Shown: piece by piece, positions 34,267 to 41,215 of the stretch
Layout: every line of letters starts with the position of its first letter
Numbering within the stretch: the first letter of the stretch is position 1
Origin: CAIVAT01 sp049317265
GTDB taxonomy: Bacteria > Bacteroidota > Bacteroidia > Bacteroidales > FEN-979
Direction of reading: 5' to 3'
DNA length: 64,000 nucleotides
Assembly: GCA_049317265.1 (NCBI GenBank)
Contig: JBMOIP010000010.1
Location: forward strand, 35,616-99,615
The notes under the pieces: model-generated
Database searches by the model: none
What the model saw: only the letters and a program-made list of their open reading frames with translations
Told to the model about the DNA's origin: nothing
Position numbers and translations under genes: made by a program

Positions 34267-35052
34267 ATGCCAGAGACACCCCATAATACCCCCCACCATC
34301 ACCGCTCACGATCGCATTCAAGCCGAAGCCATTCCGGTCAGCACCATAAGAGCAACAACCTTGTACCTGTTTATTACTTTTCTGGAGCTATCCTGCTCCT
34401 GATTATTGCGAAACTTCTCAAAACCGGGATGTTATCGCCCTCCATCGGTGCTGCCGGCATCATTATCCTTGCCATTTCAAAAATATGGGAATCCAAACCC
34501 GGCATCGTAATTTCAACCATCTTCCTGGTAGCCATGACCATGGTTAACATATGGCAGTGGGTGAATGTGTACATCTTTGCCATTCTGTCAGGCAATATTA
34601 TCGCTAACACTCAATTGTTTGTGAGCGGTCTCTCAGAGGGGCTGATCCTGGCTGGCATTGCATGGACATATCACAGGTTGTTGCGATCGATCCACATTCA
34701 TATGAGCCAGCGGTGGTTTGTGAAGAGATCCTATGTGATCCTGTGCAAGATGCTTTTCTATGCCCAGATGTTTCTTGCCCTCTTCTGGATGTCTGCATTT
34801 CTGATGGGAAAATGGATCGTCTCAACGCGCCTGGGTATACAGGATTCGACCATGATTGCAGGCGCCATTGCCTTGCTGGCAGCAGGAATTCCGGCTATTA
34901 GCTACCTCTCGAAACGTTCGCCGGGCGAAAGAAAAAGCCATTCACACAGGCACCACCGCCGCCAGGAGACAAATGTCCAGCAAAAAAACCCGGAGAGATT
35001 TAAAAAAAGAGCAGGGGAGTCATTGAAATTACTATTTTTGTGCTACTGTTAA
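34267..35052 (+). CDS. Membrane protein with His/Ser/Arg-rich termini, unknown function
   Basis: A 261-residue protein with about six hydrophobic segments between residues 32 and 215. Both ends are histidine-rich: the N-terminus has 'HHHRSRSHSSRSHSGQHH' and the C-terminal tail 'KSHSHRHHRRQE' before a basic stretch. Such tails could bind divalent metals or nucleic acid, but no family is recognised. It sits between the helical-repeat gene and the carboxyltransferase gene, whose promoter lies in its last codons. Confidence 0.6.
   Translation: MPETPHNTPHHHRSRSHSSRSHSGQHHKSNNLVPVYYFSGAILLLIIAKLLKTGMLSPSIGAAGIIILAISKIWESKPGIVISTIFLVAMTMVNIWQWVNVYIFAILSGNIIANTQLFVSGLSEGLILAGIAWTYHRLLRSIHIHMSQRWFVKRSYVILCKMLFYAQMFLALFWMSAFLMGKWIVSTRLGIQDSTMIAGAIALLAAGIPAISYLSKRSPGERKSHSHRHHRRQETNVQQKNPERFKKRAGESLKLLFLCYC
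35033..35040 (+). promoter_or_regulatory. Promoter -7 box of the 5S-type carboxyltransferase gene
   Basis: TATTTTTG inside the end of the preceding gene, 36 bp before the ATG at 35076. A perfect 14-bp palindrome, GTTAAATATTTAAC, follows at 35048-35061, just after the expected transcription start, and could be an operator. Confidence 0.5.
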
Positions 35053-35075
35053 ATATTTAACAAAACTAGCGCAAC

Positions 35076-36812
35076 ATGTCAAAAAGTTCGTTGAAAATCA
35101 GGGATCTCACCCTGCGCGACGGCCAGCAATCCCTCTTTGCTACCAGAATGACCCAGGAACAGGTCGACCGGGTCCTCCCCTATTTTAAAGATGCCCGTTT
35201 TTATGCCATGGAGGTCTGGGGCGGAGCCGTTCCCGATTCTATCATGCGCTACCTTTCGGAAAATCCATGGGAACGTCTCGAAAAGATCAAAGAGGCGATT
35301 GGCGATATTTCCCTTCTTACTGCATTGTCGCGCGGCAGGAACCTCTTCGGATACAACCCTTATCCCGAAGAGGTGATCGAAGGTTTCAACCGGCTGGCTG
35401 TTCAGTCGGGTATCGGCATTATGCGCATTTTTGATGCCCTCAATGATGTTGATAACATGAAATCGACCATCAGGTATGTGAAACAAAACGGGGGAATTGC
35501 CGATTGCGCCATCAGTTTCACCGTTGATCCGAAATTTTCAACACGGCAGAAGTTCCGGTCGTGGATCCACTTCAAAGCACTGCCACACGATATTTTCACC
35601 ATCGACTACTTCGTCGAAAAGGCCAGACAGTTGGAGGCGCTGGGCGCCGATATGATCTCCATCAAGGATATGGCCGGACTTATCACCCCCTCGCAAGCAG
35701 GTAAACTGATCCGCCGCCTGAAATCGGAAGTGAGGGTTCCCATTGATTTTCATACTCATTGCACCCCCGGTTACGGACTTGCTTCCGTGTTATCAGCCAT
35801 CGTGAACGGCGTGGATATTGTTGACACCAACATCTGGAATTTTGCCGGAGGGCCCGCAGCCCCTGCCTATGAGCTGATCCACATTTTCTGTGAAAAAATG
35901 GGAATTGACACCGGTGTGAATCCCGAGGCAGTTCTTGCCATCAACAAGGAGTTGAAAACGATCAGGGAGGAACTTTCGGAATTCGACACCTGCAAATCCT
36001 TTCCAAACGAATTTGATTTTACCAAAGACAAACTCCCGAAAGAGATCAACAAATTATTCGTAAAGGCCATTTACGCCGCTAAACACGATCGCGAAGAAGA
36101 GTTACTGGCCGCCTGCCTGGCCATAGAGGCCTATTTCAACTTCCCGGAACCCGATGAAGCGGTGAAAAATGCCGAAATCCCCGGTGGGATGTACACCAAC
36201 ATGCATGCACAGCTCAAGCAACTCAAGCTTGATCATCTGCTTCCAAGGGTACTTGAACTCGTACCGCTGGTGAGGATCAAGTCGGGCTGCCCTCCACTGG
36301 TCACGCCAACCAGCCAGATCGTGGGGGTGCAGGCGGTGAACTGCGTGATTGATGAAAACAAGGACCTGCCCTACTTTACCACCAAGTCGATCCAGTTTGT
36401 CAACCTCGTAAAGGGCATTTACGGGCGAACCCCGATTCCTGTCGATCCCGATTTCAGGGAACAGCTGACAGGGGTGCGCCAGGAAACAGCGTACGATACA
36501 AAAAACTACAAAAAGCAGGAAAACACGGTATTTGAAGAGTATGGCGACATGAAACTCGCCGACAATGAAAAGGATGAACTCCTGCTCGAACTCTTCCCAA
36601 CCGTAGCCCGCGATTTTCTTCAGAAGTGTGTTGAAGAAAACTATACCGAAAACATTCACCACATCGAAGAGGAGAAACGCCGTAAAGCACGCGAAGCACG
36701 CGAAGCCTACGACCGGCTCAGCCCGCAGGAAAAACGCGACCGGCTCATGCAGGGCCTCTACTCCTGGCACGAACTTTCGTTCCCCGAAGAAGAAGACCTC
36801 GGCAGATCCTGA
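35076..36812 (+). CDS. Oxaloacetate/pyruvate carboxyltransferase subunit (5S/OadA/PycB type, no biotinyl domain)
   Basis: A 578-residue TIM-barrel carboxyltransferase. 'IRDLTLRDGQQSLFATRM' holds the metal/substrate DGxQS motif, 'MISIKDMAGLITP' the carbamylated-lysine region and 'DFHTHCTPGYG' the metal-binding His pair. The C-terminal half is the conserved PYC/OadA helical domain, ending in a charged tail. OadA proteins usually continue into a biotinyl domain; here the protein stops before it, as in the 5S subunit of transcarboxylase. With the 12S-like MmdA and the separate carrier at 14.9-16.8 kb it would complete methylmalonyl-CoA:pyruvate transcarboxylase. PycB with a separate carrier is the alternative. 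Confidence 0.88.
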   Translation: MSKSSLKIRDLTLRDGQQSLFATRMTQEQVDRVLPYFKDARFYAMEVWGGAVPDSIMRYLSENPWERLEKIKEAIGDISLLTALSRGRNLFGYNPYPEEVIEGFNRLAVQSGIGIMRIFDALNDVDNMKSTIRYVKQNGGIADCAISFTVDPKFSTRQKFRSWIHFKALPHDIFTIDYFVEKARQLEALGADMISIKDMAGLITPSQAGKLIRRLKSEVRVPIDFHTHCTPGYGLASVLSAIVNGVDIVDTNIWNFAGGPAAPAYELIHIFCEKMGIDTGVNPEAVLAINKELKTIREELSEFDTCKSFPNEFDFTKDKLPKEINKLFVKAIYAAKHDREEELLAACLAIEAYFNFPEPDEAVKNAEIPGGMYTNMHAQLKQLKLDHLLPRVLELVPLVRIKSGCPPLVTPTSQIVGVQAVNCVIDENKDLPYFTTKSIQFVNLVKGIYGRTPIPVDPDFREQLTGVRQETAYDTKNYKKQENTVFEEYGDMKLADNEKDELLLELFPTVARDFLQKCVEENYTENIHHIEEEKRRKAREAREAYDRLSPQEKRDRLMQGLYSWHELSFPEEEDLGRS

Positions 36813-36819
36813 TATCCCG

Positions 36820-36867
36820 TCCACTTGTCCACTTGTCCACTTGTCCACTTGCCCGCCTGTCCGATAT
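36820..36867 (+). repeat. Octanucleotide tandem repeat, 4 exact plus 2 diverged units (GTCCACTT)
   Basis: GTCCACTT occurs four times in phase from 36820 to 36851, followed by GCCCGCCT and GTCCGATA. It is the same unit as in the larger array at 31969. It begins 8 bp after the carboxyltransferase stop and its last unit merges into the 24-bp CGATATGCA element upstream of the AOR gene. Confidence 0.88.
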
Positions 36868-36886
36868 GCACCACAAAACCTATCGA
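36863..36886 (+). promoter_or_regulatory. 24-bp CGATATGCA-N10-TATCG element upstream of the AOR gene
   Basis: Begins CGATATGCA and ends TATCG, with CGATA and TATCG as inverted half-sites exactly 14 bp apart. Similar 24-bp elements lie at 43894, 45445 and 46902. It ends 39 bp before the -7 box of the AOR promoter, a position suited to an activator or to upstream repression. Confidence 0.65.
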
Positions 36887-36925
36887 ACTTTTTGATATAC
36901 GGGTAATTAGCTTCAGTTTTTTTAC

Positions 36926-36933
36926 TATTTTTG
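36926..36933 (+). promoter_or_regulatory. Promoter -7 box of the AOR gene
   Basis: TATTTTTG, 32 bp before the ATG. No convincing -33 TTTG at the right spacing, which would fit a promoter needing an activator. Confidence 0.5.
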
Positions 36934-36965
36934 CTTCGTTATAACATTCACAAAACCGTAACTGT

Positions 36966-39125
36966 ATGACATTCGAGGATTTTAAGAAAACGCACAAGTT
37001 GCTGGCACAATATAAATACACCTGGGCCCCGATCGACAAGGGGTATAACAACCGCACCATCCATGTCAATGTGGGTGACCGGAAGATCACCGAAAAACCG
37101 GTGAGCCAGGAGATGAAAGAGAAATTCACCGGGGGTAAGGGATTTGACCTGCGCCTCCTGTGGGATGCCACGAAACCCGACACCAAATGGAGTGATCCTG
37201 AAAACGAAATCGTCATATCAGGCGGTCCCTGTTGCGGAATTACCCAGTATTCCGGAAGCGGTAAAGCCATCTGCTGCGCCATCAGTCCTCAGACAGACAT
37301 TGTTGTTGACTCGAATGTCGGCGGTTTCTTTGGTCCCTTCCTGAAATTCTGCGGATTTGACGCCCTCGAAATCCAGGGGAAGTCGGACCAGGAGGTGATG
37401 ATCCTTTTCGAAGAGGAGCGTGAAGTGATAGAGATCTACGAAGCCGGCGATCTGCCTTCCGACAGCCATGTGCTTGCCGAGGAGTTGCACGACATGATGG
37501 CCGTTCCGGGGAATGAAAAGGATAAATACAATGTGTCGGTCGTATCGGCCGGCACTGCTGCAGAGCACTCCCTGATCGGGATGCTGAACTTCAGCTTTTA
37601 TGACATCAAACGTAAGAAAGTCCGCCTGAAACAAGCCGGCCGCGGTGGTATTGGCACCGTTTTGCGCGACAAAAAGATCAAGGCGATGGTGGCTCATGTC
37701 AAGACCATCGGTGGAAACCGCAACAACGTGGTGAACATGGAAGCCATCCAGGAGCGTGGCCGTACCTTCAACAAGGAGATGCGTGAACTCGACGACAGCC
37801 AGTGCGAAATGCGCTCGAAAGGAACCGCCCACCTCACCCTCGTCATGAATGATTATGATCTCCTTCCGGTCAACAATTTCAAATACGGCAGCCACAAGGA
37901 TGCCATCAACATCAGCGGGGATGTGTGGAAATCCTTTTTCACACAAAACGTTCCCGACGGGTGCTGGGTAGGCTGTAACATGGCCTGTGCAAAGGGAGTC
38001 GACAACTACGAGCTTCGCTCCGGACCTTATAAGGGTGATAAAGTGATCGTAGACGGACCCGAGTATGAAACAACCTCATCCCTGGGTTCCATTGCGGGGA
38101 TCTTCAACCCCGACTTCACCATCGAAGCCAATTTCTACTGCGATACTTATGGCATCTGCACCATCAGCTGGGGAAGTATTCTCGGCTTTGTGATGGAGTG
38201 CTACGAAAACGGCATCCTCAATGAGGAGCGCACCGGCGGACTAAAACTGAACTTCGGCAACGCCGATGCCGCCATGGAGTTGCTGCACCGGGTGTCGAGG
38301 GGCGAAGGATTCGGCGTCACTGCCGGGCAGGGTGTTCGAAAAATGAAAGAGTTGTTTGCAAAAAATGGCTGGGGAGATGCCGGGTTCATGCAGGATATCG
38401 GTATGGAGAACAAAGGCCTTGAATATTCACAGTATGTTTCCAAGGAGTCGCTTGCACAGCAGGGCGGTTATGCCATGACCAACAAAGGTCCTCAGCACGA
38501 TGAAGCATGGCTGATCTTCATGGACATGGTGAACAACCAGATCCCTACGTTTGAAAAGAAAGCCGAAGCCCTTCACTATTTCCCGATGTTCCGCACCTGG
38601 TTTGGCCTGGCAGGATTCTGTAAACTCCCATGGAACGATGTGGAACCCGAAGACAACGCTCAAACCGCCGAACCTGCAAAAGTACCCCAGCATGTTGACA
38701 ACTATGTGACCATCTTCAACGCCGTTACCGGTTCCAACATCGACAAGCATGAGATCATCCGCATGTCGGAACGGGTCTATAATTTCCAGCGAATTTTCAA
38801 CATCCGCCGGGGAAAAGGGTTGCGCATACATGATGCACAGCCATACCGCGCCTGCGGACCTGTAACGAAGGAGGAGTATGAATCACGTTACGAAAGGTAC
38901 GACAAGCAGCTACTAGAGCAGGTCGGCTTTGATCCGGCCGGAAAAAGCACCGAAGAGAAGATGAAAGTGTTGCGCGAATACCGTGAAAACCGCTATGAAC
39001 AATTGCTTGACGCCGTATATGAGCGTCGTGGCTGGACTAAAAACGGGGTGCCTAAAATCGAACATCTGAAGAAACTTGGCATGGACCTTCCTGAATTGCT
39101 GGAGGTTGTGACACCGCTGCAATAA
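36966..39125 (+). CDS. aor: Aldehyde:ferredoxin oxidoreductase family tungsten enzyme
   Basis: A 719-residue protein of the AOR family, which binds tungsten-bis-pterin and one [4Fe-4S] cluster and oxidises aldehydes to acids with ferredoxin. The cluster cysteines are C333, C337 and C341 ('GCWVGCNMACAKG', CX3CX3C) with C552 ('GLAGFCKLPW') as probable fourth ligand. Family segments 'SGGPCCGITQYSGSGK', 'DSNVGGFFGPFLKFCGFDALEIQGK', 'GRGGIGTVLRDKKIKAM' and 'GPEYETTSSLGS' are visible. Length exceeds the roughly 605 residues of the archaeal enzyme, with extra sequence at the N-terminus and C-terminus. The CX3CX3C spacing points to a WOR5/BamB-like branch rather than classical AOR. The enzyme is probably cytoplasmic. 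The WtpA gene 7 kb downstream supports W/Mo dependence. Confidence 0.93.
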   Translation: MTFEDFKKTHKLLAQYKYTWAPIDKGYNNRTIHVNVGDRKITEKPVSQEMKEKFTGGKGFDLRLLWDATKPDTKWSDPENEIVISGGPCCGITQYSGSGKAICCAISPQTDIVVDSNVGGFFGPFLKFCGFDALEIQGKSDQEVMILFEEEREVIEIYEAGDLPSDSHVLAEELHDMMAVPGNEKDKYNVSVVSAGTAAEHSLIGMLNFSFYDIKRKKVRLKQAGRGGIGTVLRDKKIKAMVAHVKTIGGNRNNVVNMEAIQERGRTFNKEMRELDDSQCEMRSKGTAHLTLVMNDYDLLPVNNFKYGSHKDAINISGDVWKSFFTQNVPDGCWVGCNMACAKGVDNYELRSGPYKGDKVIVDGPEYETTSSLGSIAGIFNPDFTIEANFYCDTYGICTISWGSILGFVMECYENGILNEERTGGLKLNFGNADAAMELLHRVSRGEGFGVTAGQGVRKMKELFAKNGWGDAGFMQDIGMENKGLEYSQYVSKESLAQQGGYAMTNKGPQHDEAWLIFMDMVNNQIPTFEKKAEALHYFPMFRTWFGLAGFCKLPWNDVEPEDNAQTAEPAKVPQHVDNYVTIFNAVTGSNIDKHEIIRMSERVYNFQRIFNIRRGKGLRIHDAQPYRACGPVTKEEYESRYERYDKQLLEQVGFDPAGKSTEEKMKVLREYRENRYEQLLDAVYERRGWTKNGVPKIEHLKKLGMDLPELLEVVTPLQ

Positions 39126-39150
39126 TATTTTTTTTAACAGAAAATATGTT

Positions 39151-39158
39151 TATGTTTG
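39151..39158 (+). promoter_or_regulatory. Promoter -7 box of the trp leader
   Basis: TATGTTTG, 35 bp before the ATG of the leader peptide. The transcript would start near 39166 and include the leader peptide and both hairpins. Confidence 0.5.
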
Positions 39159-39193
39159 CAACCTGTTTAGAAAAGATATAAATAACATTCTGA

Positions 39194-39259
39194 ATGAATA
39201 GCAGATTAATTACGAATCTTAACTTCTGGTGGTGGCGCTCTTTCATGAAAAGAACGTAA
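39194..39259 (+). CDS. trpL: trp leader peptide (21 residues, three consecutive Trp codons)
   Basis: ATG at 39194, TAA at 39257-39259. Residues 11-14 read Phe-Trp-Trp-Trp, encoded by TGG TGG TGG at 39227-39235. A short peptide with a Trp run, between a promoter box and paired hairpins upstream of a tryptophan synthase gene, is the hallmark of ribosome-mediated attenuation: scarce Trp-tRNA stalls the ribosome at the run and changes RNA folding. Start at 39194 is the first ATG that reads through the Trp codons. Confidence 0.82.
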   Translation: MNSRLITNLNFWWWRSFMKRT

Positions 39260-39293
39260 ACACCATAGTTTTCCTTATCTGACCATAGAACTG

Positions 39294-39328
39294 AAAGGCT
39301 TGCTATTTACAAACGGCAGGCCTTTTTT
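39294..39328 (+). terminator. Leader hairpin 1 (segments 1 and 2) with T run
   Basis: Segment 1 at 39294-39303 (AAAGGCTTGC) pairs with segment 2 at 39316-39325 (GCAGGCCTTT) over 10 bp with one G-U pair, loop 12 nt, followed by a run of six T at 39323-39328. It could act as a terminator or as the pause hairpin of the attenuator. Confidence 0.7.
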
Positions 39329-39338
39329 CTTTGCATCA

Positions 39339-39373
39339 ACGGCTTGCCCCGATCAAACAGGCAAGCCGTTTTT
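39339..39373 (+). terminator. Leader hairpin 2 (segments 3 and 4), attenuator terminator
   Basis: Segment 3 (39339-39348, ACGGCTTGCC) and segment 4 (39360-39369, GGCAAGCCGT) form a perfect 10-bp stem with an 11-nt loop and a T5 tail, 23 bp before the trpB2 ATG. Segment 2 can also pair with segment 3 (GGCAGGCC with GGCTTGCC, one G-U), which would be the antiterminator. Confidence 0.82.
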
Positions 39374-39396
39374 ATTTACCCTAAAATGATAACATC

Positions 39397-40695
39397 ATGA
39401 CAAAAAACAGAAGAATACAATTGAATGAATATGACCTGCCATCGCAATGGTACAATATTCAGGCTGACATGCCGAATCCGCTGCTTCCACTCCTGCACCC
39501 CGGAACGAAACAACCGATCCAGGCCTCCGATCTGGAGCCGCTCTTCCCGATGGCGCTGATTGCGCAGGAGGTATCGACAGAACGCTTCATTGACATCCCG
39601 GAGGAGGTGCGCGAACTTTACCGTCTCTACCGTCCGACACCCATGCACCGGGCTTATAACCTGGAGAAGGTGCTCGATACACCTGCAAAGATCTATTACA
39701 AAAATGAGAGTGTCAGTCCTCCCGGTTCGCATAAGCCTAATACCGCCATCCCGCAAGCCTATTATAACTACAAGGAGGGCGTTAAAAAGATGACGACAGA
39801 AACCGGGGCAGGCCAGTGGGGAAGCGCCCTCAGTTTTGCCACCAACTTCTTCGGCATCGAATGCAAGGTATTCATGGTGAAAGTTAGCTTCCATCAAAAG
39901 CCCTACCGGAAATCGATGATGAATTTATGGAATGGCTCCGTGATCGCCTCCCCCAGCATGGAAACCAATGCTGGGAGGGCGTTCCTGGCTGAAGATCCCG
40001 ATTGCCCTGGCAGTCTTGGCGTAGCTATTTCAGAGGCTATTGAGGTTGCGGCAACGAACGACGACACCAAGTATTCGCTGGGCAGTGTGTTGAACCATGT
40101 GTTGCTTCACCAAACCGTCATCGGACTGGAAGCACTAAAACAGCTCGAAATGGCAGGAGATTTTCCCGACCTGGTGATCGGTCCTTTCGGCGGTGGTTCC
40201 AATTTCGGGGGAATCTCTTTCCCGTTTTTACGCTATAACTTTACCGATGGAAAAAAGACGCGGTGCATCGCCGTTGAAGCAGCCTCCTGCCCCAAACTGA
40301 CTAAAGGTAAATTTGAGTATGATTTTGGAGACACGGCCGGGATGACCCCGCTCATCCCCATGTACACGCTGGGGCATAAGTTCATCCCGCCCTCCATTCA
40401 TGCAGGCGGACTACGTTATCACGGGGCAGGGGCCATCGTAAGCCAATTGTTGAAGGATGGTCTGATCGAAGCACGGTCGGTGGAGCAGCATGAAAGCTTT
40501 GAAGCTGCGGTAACCTTTGCACGTGCCGAAGGAATGATCCCCGCACCCGAAACCTCCCATGCCATTGCCCAGGTAATCAAAGAGGCGATGATTGCCAGGG
40601 AGGAAGGGATCGCAAAGACCATCCTCTTCAATTTTTCAGGACATGGGTTGCTCGATATGGGGGCCTATGACGAGTATTTTGCCAAAACTTTATAG
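39397..40695 (+). CDS. trpB2: Tryptophan synthase beta subunit, TrpB2 type
   Basis: A 432-residue PLP enzyme. The PLP lysine is K113 in 'PPGSHKPNTAIPQA'; the catalytic region 'TETGAGQWGSALSFA' and the phosphate-binding loop 'GPFGGGSNFGGISFPFL' follow. The extended N-terminus ('YDLPSQWYNIQADMPNPLLPLLHPGT') and the length above 420 mark the TrpB2 branch, which condenses indole with serine and often lacks a TrpA partner. No trpA or other trp gene is adjacent. The Trp-codon leader upstream links expression to tryptophan supply. Confidence 0.94.
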   Translation: MTKNRRIQLNEYDLPSQWYNIQADMPNPLLPLLHPGTKQPIQASDLEPLFPMALIAQEVSTERFIDIPEEVRELYRLYRPTPMHRAYNLEKVLDTPAKIYYKNESVSPPGSHKPNTAIPQAYYNYKEGVKKMTTETGAGQWGSALSFATNFFGIECKVFMVKVSFHQKPYRKSMMNLWNGSVIASPSMETNAGRAFLAEDPDCPGSLGVAISEAIEVAATNDDTKYSLGSVLNHVLLHQTVIGLEALKQLEMAGDFPDLVIGPFGGGSNFGGISFPFLRYNFTDGKKTRCIAVEAASCPKLTKGKFEYDFGDTAGMTPLIPMYTLGHKFIPPSIHAGGLRYHGAGAIVSQLLKDGLIEARSVEQHESFEAAVTFARAEGMIPAPETSHAIAQVIKEAMIAREEGIAKTILFNFSGHGLLDMGAYDEYFAKTL

Positions 40696-40707
40696 GGCAG
40701 GATTCAA

Positions 40708-40762
40708 GGCGAAAGCACTTCGGAGTAAAATCAAATTCATTTTACGCTGAAGTGCCTTTGCC
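40708..40762. repeat. Long imperfect inverted repeat after trpB2, plus a 12-bp palindrome
   Basis: Two 24-nt arms (40708-40731 and 40739-40762) match at 20 of 24 positions around a 7-nt loop. A T run is missing, so a simple intrinsic terminator is not certain. A separate perfect palindrome ATATCCGGATAT follows at 40768-40779, about 35 bp before the next start codon. Confidence 0.7.
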
Positions 40763-40814
40763 GTTGGATATCCGGATATTTTCACTAATTTAGCTTGTCC
40801 GAAAAATCATCCCT

Positions 40815-41165
40815 ATGAAACCTGTAACTGCCGACAAATCCCTGGTTGCATTCTGTGGCCTGTACTGCGGTGCCTGTAAAAAGTATCTATCCGGTTCCTG
40901 CCCCGGTTGCCATGATAACGAGAAAGCCTCCTGGTGCAAGATCCGATCCTGCAATCTTGAACATGGGTATTCCAGTTGTGCCGATTGCAAAGATTTTACA
41001 GATCCGATGGACTGTAAAAAATTCAACAATTTTTTTTCGAAGGTTTTTGCCATCCTCTTCAAATCAGACAGGGCGGCGTGTATTGCAAAGATCAGGGAAT
41101 CAGGTTACGAGGAGTTTGCACAATTCATGGCAGACAACAACCTGCAGTCGGTCAAACGAGCCTGA
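40815..41165 (+). CDS. Cys-rich DUF3795-family protein
   Basis: A 116-residue protein with ten Cys, most in the N-terminal half: 'FCGLYCGACKKYLSGSCPGCHDNEKASWCKIRSCNLEHGYSSCADC'. The pattern 'CGLYCGxC...CPGC...C' is that of DUF3795, small proteins common in anaerobes and thought to bind zinc or an Fe-S cluster. It has no signal peptide. Function is unknown. Confidence 0.78.
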   Translation: MKPVTADKSLVAFCGLYCGACKKYLSGSCPGCHDNEKASWCKIRSCNLEHGYSSCADCKDFTDPMDCKKFNNFFSKVFAILFKSDRAACIAKIRESGYEEFAQFMADNNLQSVKRA

Positions 41166-41191
41166 TCTGCAGGATTAAAATCCTGCATCAG
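41162..41191. terminator. Hairpin after the DUF3795 gene
   Basis: CTGAT(C)TGCAGGATT-AA-AATCCTGCATCAG is a near-perfect stem of about 13 bp right after the stop codon. There is no clean T run, so it may be a terminator or an mRNA-stabilising hairpin. Confidence 0.5.
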
Positions 41192-41203
41192 TTTACTTAA
41201 CCT

Positions 41204-41211
41204 TATATTTG
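41204..41211 (+). promoter_or_regulatory. Possible promoter -7 box of the Rieske gene
   Basis: TATATTTG 4 bp before the ATG; if real the transcript would be leaderless or start just after the ATG, so the call is weak. Confidence 0.3.
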
Positions 41212-41215
41212 AACC

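Noticed and set aside
36102..36848. 248-codon open frame on the minus strand opposite the carboxyltransferase
   Set aside because: It begins inside the GTCCACTT repeat and runs antisense to a well-conserved enzyme; no domain is visible.
37218..37946. 242-codon open frame on the minus strand opposite the AOR gene
   Set aside because: Antisense to conserved AOR motifs, without a start context or domain of its own.
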